Below, piece by piece: positions 15,901 through 22,426 of a DNA stretch of 27,379 nucleotides (the first letter of the stretch is position 1; the number at the start of each line of letters is the position of its first letter). The position numbers and the translations under genes were made by a program. Location of the stretch: NCBI GenBank assembly GCA_041666465.1, contig JBAYGX010000005.1:1-27379 (forward strand). Reading direction: 5' to 3'. Below the pieces are notes generated by a model, which worked only from the letters and a program-made list of their open reading frames with translations, did not search any database and was not told the origin of the DNA. The DNA is from XYC2-FULL-41-22 sp041666465. GTDB lineage: Bacteria > Patescibacteriota > Gracilibacteria > UBA1369 > UBA12470.

Positions 15901-18361
15901 GTATGAAGATTTTTTGATAATCGCTTAATTGAGCCGGGTTGGTATCGGTTTGTGTTAGCGCCAATTTGGTCTTCAGTCTTTCTATGTACGGGCGCATTGT
16001 TGTCATGCGTTGTTCTCCTAATTCTAGTATTTCCGGGGTTATGTAATCTTCTTTTTCTTGTTCTAGGTCGGCGATTTCCGCGATTCTTTCCGCGGTTTCA
16101 TGTTGTTCTTGTCTGGCTTCGAGAATCGCGATTTTTTCGTCTATTTTTGCTGCCTTTTCCGAGAGATCTTTCAGTTTTTTATCAAGTTCTTTGATTTTGG
16201 TTGAATCTCCTTCTGTTATACGGATTCCGTTCGCTTCCAGGATTGCTACTGTATCCAGGTTTTCGTCTTGGAAGTAGTTGTCTACTCCCGTATTCAGGAA
16301 ATATTGCAAATCCGAAAGCAACTTGTCTCCTTGTAATCTATCTTTTCCATCCGCTCCGGTGTCGAAATATCTTCTGTGTGTTACCAGGTCTTCCAATGCG
16401 GATTCCGCATCTTTTACCATTGCCAAGAGATGCCTATCTGTTTTGTTGTATCGCAGGGTTTTTCCAGCTTCGATTTCTTCCATGCTTAAAGTTTCTCCTC
16501 TGTTTGCAAAAGCTCTTGTTGCCAGTTCCCTTGCATATGCCGTTTGATCTCCCCGTGATAACATTTCCATTTTGAAATTATCTGCAGCTTCTCTGTCGAA
16601 TTCGACCTGTCCTCTTTGTACATCAAGGCTTGCGAATATTGCTTGGAATTTAGGTTCTTCGGTTACTGTCTCATTGAATGTTGATGGCAGTATTTTTAAA
16701 TATAAATTTCCATCAAGATCGTTTTTGACGATATTCCCGTTTTTGATCAATTGTTCCATCCCGTAGCAGGCTGTAATCAATCTTAATACAAACCCCGCAT
16801 CCATGTTTTTTATCTGTTTTTCGGAGGCTCCCATTGAGGCGAATACCTCTTTCACTTCTTCCATTACTGCCGTTGTTGTCCCGAGTCCTTTTGTGTTTTC
16901 AAGCGTTTCTACGGTTTGTCCTGCGAGTAAAAGATCTATGTCGTAAGTATCCGTTGGATTTTCTACTGCTTCCGTATGAAGTCCTTCTTGCGATTCAAAT
17001 TGATATGATTGTTGTTGTAAGGCTTCTCCTTCCACAATGTTTTCCATCGCTTGGAGTATTTCGAAAGATTGTACCATTAAGTCTTCGCGTTTTTTCTGAT
17101 CTTTGGTAAGTCTTTCATATTCTGCTCTAACTGGGGCGCTTTCCGCCTCTTTAATCTCTCTGTTTGCTGTTCTGGTAATTTCTATTAATGCGATTATTGC
17201 TGGTTCCGTTCCTGGGATTCTGTCTTCCCATGCCTGTTGTGTTTCGTCGGGTTGTCGTCGTAATGGCTTTTTATCTTCTGGTGTTAGTGCTTTTTCCAAT
17301 TCTGCTTCTGCATTTGCTTTTGCCTGTGTTGCTTGTTGTAGTTTTTCGTTTGTTTTATCAAAATCAGGCTGGATTTTTTGTATCTCTGTTGAATTTGATT
17401 CGTATGTTTTGAAAAATTTGTTTTCGTTCTCTTCGAATACCGATTTGGTTATATCTTTGAAGCTAAGTTTTTTGTTTCCACCTTCTCTTATGGCGTCTCT
17501 TAAATCGTTAGGGCTCCATCCGAGCGGTTTATCTTTTATCACTTCGACCAGTCGTTTTGCATTTGGGTCTTGAGTGTCTGCTCTTCTTAACAGTTCTGCC
17601 CATTCGTTTACATCTGTTCTACCCTCTCCTCCACGCAAGAATCTAGGTAATTTTACGCTTTTCCCATCGAGAAATTGTTTTGGATTCGATAAAATTGATG
17701 TTCTTAGACTATCTTTTGTTTCGGCTACTCTTTGTGCTTGTGTGTCGGCTTGTTGTTGTAATGCTGCGTTTTTTGTCGCTTGTACTGCTGCAAGTGTTGG
17801 TGCTCCGGCTGGTGTTATGTATTGGTTTTGGACGGCTTGAAATTCTTGTTGGTTGCGTGCCTGTTCTGCTGTTGAGACGATTACTCTTACCAAATCCTCT
17901 TTTAAGCAATATTTTCTGCCTACTTTGTCTGCTTTTATATGGAATGTGCTACTTGGGGGATTAAGTTTTAATAAAGCGGTTAGGTCCATTCCGTTATCGT
18001 TTGCTATCGTATCCAGATATTTGTCTTTGATTGCTTCGCTTGGAAGTATTCTTGTCTTTGGGGCTTCCTCATGTATTAATCTTGCATCAAGTTGTGTATC
18101 GAGTAATGTGCGTATCATATCTTCTATTCGAGTTTTCTCTTCTTCTGTTGTTCCGTCTTTTTTCGCCACTTCAAATATTGTATTTATTGCTCTGAATTGT
18201 GTTTCAAGGTCTGTTCGATCTTTAAGTTGTTCTCTTTTTGCATCTATTTCTTGTTGTACTTCGGTTGTGTAGTCTCTGGCAGCTTCTTCAGCTTGTTGAT
18301 ACACGAACCTTTTATTTTCTCCCTTGAGCATCTCCAGGAAGAAATTTTTCAAGATAGCCAT
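12947..18361 (-). CDS. Giant 1804-residue protein with coiled coils and a Gly-rich beta segment
   Basis: First gene of the minus operon. I do not recognise it. No signal peptide or clear transmembrane helix is visible. Residues 1-900 are mainly helical, charged and Gln/Glu/Lys-rich with coiled-coil-like stretches (~20-60, ~330-460, and ~719-785 around KELDKKLKDLSEKAAKIDEK). Residues ~905-1040 form a contrasting Gly-rich, alternating hydrophobic/polar segment (GGRVGVGIPIKTPIPG, FNIGVGGGYTSQG, GIGIGGTGTLELD, LSAGVHGGFKINL) reminiscent of amphipathic beta strands of a barrel or fibre. A hydrophobic Pro/Phe patch follows (~1124-1145). Residues ~1170-1720 are mixed alpha/beta. The tail is acidic, then Thr/Pro-rich (six Thr in a row near 1780). 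Could be a structural, scaffold or non-classically exported protein; function cannot be assigned. Confidence 0.8.
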   Translation of the reverse strand: MAILKNFFLEMLKGENKRFVYQQAEEAARDYTTEVQQEIDAKREQLKDRTDLETQFRAINTIFEVAKKDGTTEEEKTRIEDMIRTLLDTQLDARLIHEEAPKTRILPSEAIKDKYLDTIANDNGMDLTALLKLNPPSSTFHIKADKVGRKYCLKEDLVRVIVSTAEQARNQQEFQAVQNQYITPAGAPTLAAVQATKNAALQQQADTQAQRVAETKDSLRTSILSNPKQFLDGKSVKLPRFLRGGEGRTDVNEWAELLRRADTQDPNAKRLVEVIKDKPLGWSPNDLRDAIREGGNKKLSFKDITKSVFEENENKFFKTYESNSTEIQKIQPDFDKTNEKLQQATQAKANAEAELEKALTPEDKKPLRRQPDETQQAWEDRIPGTEPAIIALIEITRTANREIKEAESAPVRAEYERLTKDQKKREDLMVQSFEILQAMENIVEGEALQQQSYQFESQEGLHTEAVENPTDTYDIDLLLAGQTVETLENTKGLGTTTAVMEEVKEVFASMGASEKQIKNMDAGFVLRLITACYGMEQLIKNGNIVKNDLDGNLYLKILPSTFNETVTEEPKFQAIFASLDVQRGQVEFDREAADNFKMEMLSRGDQTAYARELATRAFANRGETLSMEEIEAGKTLRYNKTDRHLLAMVKDAESALEDLVTHRRYFDTGADGKDRLQGDKLLSDLQYFLNTGVDNYFQDENLDTVAILEANGIRITEGDSTKIKELDKKLKDLSEKAAKIDEKIAILEARQEQHETAERIAEIADLEQEKEDYITPEILELGEQRMTTMRPYIERLKTKLALTQTDTNPAQLSDYQKIFIQNGYAISGGRQMDEMLTIEEQKQAIIDKYADNPVVSDIFGQLEQSGIMRTISPGQLEGTAQAVIKGLEDGIQIESQPDETTGSSHFLFAVAGEIISTEGEGITGGRVGVGIPIKTPIPGITFNIGVGGGYTSQGIEGGIGIGGTGTLELDPTVRLYTSMNVGAGFQGTSLYLGPTASHVLEVQSGTWNLSAGVHGGFKINLTEGAITPAVAGTIGAKVDLDRYRERVLGIARNMTCTELVGDNTLTMADKIEVIKTMPGFKNYATEMASKNISPKTQERVLWDMYTDYAQNVQNTTVANMRPPLVTGFNISVFPVPPFVLPMISFAFAGKPKVYFSVPADPNALYTASNESLQSKLAEEIARQGGTPQVIIDAEILASSRSLSSLGYGEGEPYIVAREETTFGIDQLLSGELEAYNRGLNPSGINLESGTGAQEGLVNLQLQGMRGNVDIRIDPSMNGKLIAGDREPPTKNDLFLALEHLQGQNLIITREEFITPRREGGEYKQTRITIKSNPDPRNNFQQFEDLNSGLVSFRDNSNLDIHSGTQDNILTWEEYVEQKNQLVESGLTTIRFSEYQTKMEAFRAKYIRDAEPELRTEELAAFAVEFYETNELLCLNARLFDENIGEDYEKLITAINTALGYKATGLEMGYILSVIRKQTYTHKDRDLEEQARYRERNKTIFTRILVEKYGEETATQLLKDIEANAGRTMQIPATAEIYTVVAKKGAEGLCFDTMQTAELRNVTDYSTDSVMRARILSQLRPLPAENKEFMRTSLSLETRDQYYILKGPDSAIKLMEIYEDPTKLTQPAYKQVFDEFKALVTQLRTSEITGLPVPITTEYGAQLQITMSPEIYGGSLEYCDNPTVVINEHMKIGLAPGITASALEVTLQRLPAEVRKDMYEFLTGGTYKRETPPSSEKGSLAAVDDEQIDPEEFDHDVGEFEGGNSTDTPPDDVFADDGNTTTTTTGPRILPAGLRTHIPPIIKKD

Positions 18362-18406
18362 ATTTATTTTTGTTATTTTTGCTAATCGAATTATGTAAAT
18401 CTATTA

Positions 18407-18435
18407 ATTTTACCATAAATTGTTGTTAGTTTCAA
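18407..18435 (-). promoter_or_regulatory. Promoter of the minus-strand operon, TTGAAA-17-TAAAAT
   Basis: On the minus strand TTGAAA (18435-18430) and TAAAAT (18412-18407) have the ideal 17-bp spacing. The start would be near 18400, leaving a ~39-nt A-rich leader without an SD before ATG 18361. It is the only good promoter seen upstream of the four tightly packed genes, supporting a single transcript. Confidence 0.65.
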
Positions 18436-18471
18436 GGGCTATCGCGAGATTTGTGTTTGGTAGTGGAGTCT

Positions 18472-18494
18472 CGTTTTACGGGGCGGAACGAGTT
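18472..18494. other. Hairpin CTCGTT/AACGAG between the divergent promoters
   Basis: CTCGTT and AACGAG flank an 11-base GC-rich loop (TTACGGGGCGG) in the region between the minus operon and tpiA. Could be a regulatory site shared by both directions; the evidence is only the symmetry. Confidence 0.3.
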
Positions 18495-18521
18495 TCTTAT
18501 TTCGAATGTGGGTGATAAGAT
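18494..18521 (+). promoter_or_regulatory. Possible tpiA promoter, TTTCTT-17-TAAGAT
   Basis: TAAGAT directly abuts an in-frame ATG at 18522; transcription would begin near 18528, past that ATG and about 18 nt before the ATG at 18546. The -35 is weak. It supports ATG 18546 as the tpiA start. Confidence 0.35.
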
Positions 18522-18545
18522 ATGAACCGATTAATAAAAACAAAT

Positions 18546-19208
18546 ATGAATTTTCCAATCATCATCACGAATTTCAAAACCTATGAAGAGGGGACAGGTG
18601 CCAAGGCGCTTGAACTTGCGAAAGCTCATGCAAAAGTTGCTACCGAAACCGGTGTGAGCTTTGGAATCGTAGTTCAGCCGACCGATTTGGCTATGTTGTC
18701 GGCGAGTATCAGCCTTCCGGTTTTTGCCCAACATATTGATCCTATCGGATTCGGGGCCGGTACGGGTTTGATTTTGCCTGATGCCGTTAAGGGTTGTGGG
18801 GCTTATGGGACGATCATCAATCATTCCGAAAGGCGAGTTTCTATGGAACATATCAAGACTGCTGTTGAAATTGCCAAAAAATTAAATTTATTCACGATAG
18901 TTTGTGCTGTTGATGATAAAGAGGCTTCGGAAATTGCCAAGTTCGGGCCGGATTTGATTGCCGTTGAGCCACCTGAATTGATTGGTGGAGATGTGTCTGT
19001 TTCAAAAGCTAATCCTGATTTGATTAGACGGTCTGTTGAGGCTGTCGGTAAGGGTAAATTATTGGTTGGGGCTGGTGTGAAGACTGGTGAGGATGTGCGA
19101 ATTGCGATTGAACTTGGGGCGGTTGGTGTGCTTTTGGCTTCCGGGGTCGTGAAGGCGAAGGATCCGGAGGGGGTGCTGAGAGAGTTGGTTGAAGGGCTGA
19201 GGAAGTGA
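18546..19208 (+). CDS. tpiA: Triosephosphate isomerase, archaeal type
   Basis: Interconverts dihydroxyacetone phosphate and glyceraldehyde 3-phosphate in glycolysis. At 220 residues it is shorter than bacterial TIM (~250) and matches the archaeal form: NFKTYEEGTG (Asn9, Lys11), PVFAQHIDPI, INHSERR (His93) instead of bacterial GHSERR, AVEPPELIG (Glu141) instead of A-Y-EPVWAIG, VSKANPDLI, the phosphate loop GAGVKTGEDV and VLLASGVVKAKDP. All catalytic residues are present. The frame opens at ATG 18522, but the family starts with the first strand just before NFK, and a possible -10 box abuts 18522, so ATG 18546 is preferred. Archaeal-type ancestry suggests ancient transfer or lineage-specific retention. 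It is followed, 58 bp on, by the O-antigen ligase fusion gene. Confidence 0.93.
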   Translation: MNFPIIITNFKTYEEGTGAKALELAKAHAKVATETGVSFGIVVQPTDLAMLSASISLPVFAQHIDPIGFGAGTGLILPDAVKGCGAYGTIINHSERRVSMEHIKTAVEIAKKLNLFTIVCAVDDKEASEIAKFGPDLIAVEPPELIGGDVSVSKANPDLIRRSVEAVGKGKLLVGAGVKTGEDVRIAIELGAVGVLLASGVVKAKDPEGVLRELVEGLRK

Positions 19209-19240
19209 AGATAGGACCTAGTTTCTAGTGAAGATAGTGA
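19205..19240 (+). repeat. 11-bp direct repeat after tpiA
   Basis: AGTGAAGATAG occurs twice within ~36 bp: overlapping the tpiA stop and again near 19228. Purine-rich and similar in style to the other gene-end repeats. It precedes GAAGGA, which directly abuts the next ATG, too close for a normal SD. Confidence 0.5.
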
Positions 19241-19266
19241 GCTAGTAAAGATAAAGAAAAGAAGGA

Positions 19267-20826
19267 ATGAGAAAGATTTTAAGAAAAATCAGAATGTTGG
19301 TTTATTGGGCGGTTTTGATGATGCCCGTGGTTTTTCCTGTGTATTTTTTGCGATTTTCGGTCGGTGGTGTGCCGATGACTTATGTTGAGGTTGCGGTTTA
19401 TATTATTTTTGCGGTTTGGGTTTTGAGCGGAGGTGTGAATAAAAAAGTTGTTCAACGCGTGATGCGCGATAAGGTTTTTTGGCTTACCGGTTTGTTTTTG
19501 GTTGCGGCTGTTGTATCGGCGTTTATTGTGCCGAAGAGCTTTTTGAAAGTTGATGGTACGGAAATTGAGTCGTTTAAAGTTGCGCTTGGGGTACTGAAAG
19601 GATGGGTTTTTATGCCAATTTTGTATGCGATTATGGTTAAGGCTCATGTCGAATCCGATCGTGAAAAAAAGTTGTTGATTTTGGCGCTTGTTGCGTCAGG
19701 TTTTTGGCTAGGGTTGTGGGCTGTTTGGCAGGTTTTGACCGGTGGATATTTGACTCTTGATCAACGCGCTTCGGCTATGTACGAATCTGCTAATTATTTG
19801 GCGCTTTATTTGGCACCGATTTGTGTACTGTGTGGCGTTTCATTGGTGTCTGTTTTTCGCAGGCGTTTTGATTACAAAAGTGCGATTTCGATTGTTTTAT
19901 CGCTTATGATTTTTGCAGCTATGTTTTTTACCAAATCTTATGCCGGATACTTGGCAGTTTTTGGTGGGCTAGGGGTGTGGTTTTTGTTGAGTAAAAATTT
20001 TACTCGTAAGATTAAAGTTTGGGCTTGCGGCGGGCTCGTATTGGCGCTTGTTTTAGCCGGGTTGTCGCAAGTTGGTACGGAAAAATTTCAAACATTTTTG
20101 GATTTTTCGGAAAGGTCTTCTTCAAGTGCGAGAATGCAAATTTGGAATGCGTCCGTTGATATGATTTCCGAGCATCCATTGGTGGGTATTGGATTGGGGC
20201 AGTTTGAGCCTCAATATCAGTGGAAGGTTGCCGATTTATATGGCATGGAAACTTATGAGTGGCTGATGCCTCATCCGCATAATTTTTTGCTTGGGATTTG
20301 GTTGAATTTTGGACTTCTTGGTGTCTTGGCGATGGTGGCGATTTTGGTTTTGGCGTTCCGGCGTGTTAGGAGTGAGATTTCGTTTATTGTTGCTTGTGCC
20401 CTTGTAGCTGTTTTGATTCATGGGCTTTTCGATATGCCTTTTATGAAAAATGATTTAGCGATGGAGTTTTGGGTTTTGATTGTGATGATGGGGGAGGTTA
20501 TTTCAGGGAGAGTGGTTAAGGGTGCCGGGTTGGGAAGGAAGCTGGGTTTCCCCACTATAAATCTTGATGTTGAAGGCGAGTCCGGGGTGTTTTTGACGCG
20601 CGTTTTTATGGATGGGGTTGTGTATCGTGGAGTGATGCATAGGGGAGAGGCGTTTGGTCGTGGCTATTCGTGTGAAATTTACCTGTTGGATTTTGAAGGT
20701 GATGTTTATGGGAAAAAAGTTGTGGTTGAGGTTGGTAGAAAGATTCGGGATACTAAAAAGTTTTCTGATACCGAGGAGTTGAAGGAGCAAATTGCGAAGG
20801 ATGTTGCGACCGAGCGGATACTTTGA
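19267..20826 (+). CDS. O-antigen ligase family membrane protein fused to a riboflavin kinase domain
   Basis: A 519-residue fusion. Residues 1-407: multi-spanning protein (about ten or more hydrophobic helices) with O-antigen ligase/Wzy_C marks: RSSSSARMQIW (283-293), HPLVGIGLGQFEPQY and PHPHN (335-339), then GIWLNFGLLG. Such enzymes join or polymerise lipid-linked glycans outside the membrane. Residues ~409-519: a complete-looking riboflavin kinase domain: GRVVKGAGLGRKLGFPTINL (414-433, the hallmark ATP/Mg motif), GVFLTRV, YRGVMHRGEAF, EIYLLDFEGDVYG (E470 likely catalytic base) and IRDTKKFSDTEELKEQI. RFK converts riboflavin to FMN; the FAD synthetase half of RibF is absent. One uninterrupted frame covers both. 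Met407/408 could allow internal initiation of the kinase. Both domain calls are strong; the functional link is unknown. Confidence 0.85.
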   Translation: MRKILRKIRMLVYWAVLMMPVVFPVYFLRFSVGGVPMTYVEVAVYIIFAVWVLSGGVNKKVVQRVMRDKVFWLTGLFLVAAVVSAFIVPKSFLKVDGTEIESFKVALGVLKGWVFMPILYAIMVKAHVESDREKKLLILALVASGFWLGLWAVWQVLTGGYLTLDQRASAMYESANYLALYLAPICVLCGVSLVSVFRRRFDYKSAISIVLSLMIFAAMFFTKSYAGYLAVFGGLGVWFLLSKNFTRKIKVWACGGLVLALVLAGLSQVGTEKFQTFLDFSERSSSSARMQIWNASVDMISEHPLVGIGLGQFEPQYQWKVADLYGMETYEWLMPHPHNFLLGIWLNFGLLGVLAMVAILVLAFRRVRSEISFIVACALVAVLIHGLFDMPFMKNDLAMEFWVLIVMMGEVISGRVVKGAGLGRKLGFPTINLDVEGESGVFLTRVFMDGVVYRGVMHRGEAFGRGYSCEIYLLDFEGDVYGKKVVVEVGRKIRDTKKFSDTEELKEQIAKDVATERIL

Positions 20827-21054
20827 TTTTTCTCGATATCGTTAATGCCAGTCTTTACATAAATGCGCTATGATTTAAGGCAACAGTTGACTGTAAACTT
20901 AACAGATTCGGACCGAATCGCGTACTAGACATAATGCCAATTTTAGCCTTGAATTCCGCCGGCGAAATCGCATGATCCATAATAGGACCACGGGACCGTT
21001 TTGCTTCCCATGGTCTCTTGAAAAACCTCTCGAAATCCGTTACTCTGGCATCCG
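20827..21054 (+). other. 228-bp intergenic region with palindromes before murE
   Basis: No convincing gene. It is richer in GC and less T-rich than its surroundings. It has an exact palindrome GATTCGG-A-CCGAATC at 20905-20919 and a strong stem-loop at 20986-21015 (GACCA/TGGTC and GGGA/TCCC, one C-A mismatch, 10-base loop). It may be a structured leader or an unrecognised small RNA; no known riboswitch class was recognised and no T-run follows the stem. Confidence 0.4.
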
Positions 21055-22365
21055 ATGTTAGATTATCTTCGAAAACAAATACCAGAAATACATCCGATAA
21101 GACTTTTCTACTATAAGGTGGTGGCGATTTTTGCAGCTTTTTATTATAGGTTCCCTTCCCGTTATTTGAAGGTTATTGCTGTTACCGGGACAAAAGGTAA
21201 AACGACAACTTGCAGTTTAATTGCGCAGATTCTTGAAAAGGCTGGTTATAAGGTTGGGGTTATGTCGACTGTGTTTTTTCAGGTGGGTGATAGGAAGTGG
21301 GCGAATTTAACCAAGCAGACGACTGTTGGCAGGTTTGAACTTCAGAGATTGCTTAGGGAGATGGTTGATGAGGGTTGTCAGTATGTGATTCTTGAGACTT
21401 CTTCTCACGCAATGTTGCAGTCGAGGTTATGGGGTGTGAATGTCGATACGGCGGTTTTTACCAATTTGCAAAAAGATCATCTTGAATATCATGGTTCATT
21501 TGATGCTTATCGTGATGCAAAGGGTATGCTTTTTGATAAGTTAAACAGATCTCAAAGGAAATCAAATGTGCCGAAGATTTTTGTTGTAAATTCGGATGAT
21601 CAAGCATCTGAATATTTTCTGCGTTTTCCCGCTGATCAGAAATATTCTTTTGGGCTTAAGAAAGGTATTTATATGTCAAAAGATGTTAAATCTTTACCGA
21701 ATGGTTCGAAATTTAAATATGCGATTCCGAATGGTGAGGCGGAGATCCAATTCTCGCTTCCCGGTGTCGTTAATGTTTATAATGCTACTGCTGCTGCTAC
21801 GGTTGCGGTTTCTGAACATATAGGTCTTCAAACAATCAAAACTGCTCTTGAAGGATGTACGGCTGTTCCTGGGCGAATGGAACCTGTTGATTGTGGGCAG
21901 CTTTTTTCTGTGATTGTCGATTATGCTCATACTCCGGATTCTTTGCAGGCTTTGATTGATGTTTTTAGACCTCTTACGACCGGTAGGTTGATTTTGATTT
22001 TTGGTGCGACAGGAGGTGGACGAGATAAGGCGAAAAGACCTGTGATGGGAGAGGTCGCAAATAATGGTTGTGATGATATTATTTTGACCGATGATGATCC
22101 TTATGATGAGGATAATGTCGCAATAATAGAACAGATCGCAGGTGGCATTAAACGTGAGGAGGGAGATAGGTTGTGGAAGGTGCCTTCCAGGAGAGAAGCA
22201 ATTCGTCTTGGCTTGTCTATGGCGCGTGAAGGTGATACAATACTTATTGCTGGAAAAGGAGCGGAAGAATTTCAAATGACTCGAGAAGGTAAAATTCCGC
22301 ACGATGATAGGAAAATCGCAAGAGAGTTTTTGAGTAAGGAAAGTGATGTGGAGATTGGGGGATGA
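21055..22365 (+). CDS. murE: MurE-like Mur ligase lacking the N-terminal substrate domain
   Basis: A 436-residue Mur ligase that adds the third amino acid to UDP-MurNAc-dipeptide or a related substrate. The ATP-binding centre VTGTKGKTTT (43-52) is preceded by only ~40 residues, with a hydrophobic stretch (VVAIFAAFYYRF), instead of the ~95-residue UDP-binding domain of MurE (~490 residues). Further motifs: LETSSHAM, VFTNLQKDHLEYHGSF, AKGMLFDKL (Lys of the carbamate type), NATAAA, VPGRMEPV, DYAHTPDSL, FGATGGGRDKAKRP and AGKGAEEF. The specificity loop is DDDPYDED (346-353) rather than the mDAP-type DNPR, suggesting L-Lys or another residue; inference. Starts downstream of a strong hairpin, no SD. 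Family certain; exact substrate open. Confidence 0.85.
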   Translation: MLDYLRKQIPEIHPIRLFYYKVVAIFAAFYYRFPSRYLKVIAVTGTKGKTTTCSLIAQILEKAGYKVGVMSTVFFQVGDRKWANLTKQTTVGRFELQRLLREMVDEGCQYVILETSSHAMLQSRLWGVNVDTAVFTNLQKDHLEYHGSFDAYRDAKGMLFDKLNRSQRKSNVPKIFVVNSDDQASEYFLRFPADQKYSFGLKKGIYMSKDVKSLPNGSKFKYAIPNGEAEIQFSLPGVVNVYNATAAATVAVSEHIGLQTIKTALEGCTAVPGRMEPVDCGQLFSVIVDYAHTPDSLQALIDVFRPLTTGRLILIFGATGGGRDKAKRPVMGEVANNGCDDIILTDDDPYDEDNVAIIEQIAGGIKREEGDRLWKVPSRREAIRLGLSMAREGDTILIAGKGAEEFQMTREGKIPHDDRKIAREFLSKESDVEIGG

Positions 22366-22368
22366 ATA

Positions 22369-22403
22369 CCGAATTCCGAATTCCGAATACGGAATACCGA
22401 ATT
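22369..22403 (+). repeat. Heptamer tandem array, CCGAATT type
   Basis: Five 7-bp units (CCGAATT, CCGAATT, CCGAATA, CGGAATA, CCGAATT) starting 3 bp after the murE stop and ending just before the -10 box of truB. Confidence 0.85.
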
Positions 22404-22409
22404 GCTAAT

Positions 22410-22415
22410 TATACT
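22410..22415 (+). promoter_or_regulatory. Possible -10 box TATACT of truB
   Basis: TATACT lies 17 bp (first T to A) before ATG 22427, so the leader would be ~5 nt and SD-less. The -35 region falls in the CCGAATT array and is not recognisable. Confidence 0.4.
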
Positions 22416-22426
22416 TTAATTTTATT

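Noticed and set aside
9013..18385. Many plus-strand open frames opposite the minus operon
   Set aside because: Leu/Ser/Cys-rich antisense shadows without starts, motifs or promoters; the minus genes have signal peptides, lipobox and operon spacing.
20503..20826. Riboflavin kinase as a separate gene or sequencing frameshift
   Set aside because: No stop or frame break separates it from the ligase; internal initiation at Met407/408 remains only a possibility.
20827..21054. tRNA gene in the GC-richer gap
   Set aside because: Palindromes are present but no cloverleaf, T-loop GTTC motif or CCA-side acceptor pairing was found.
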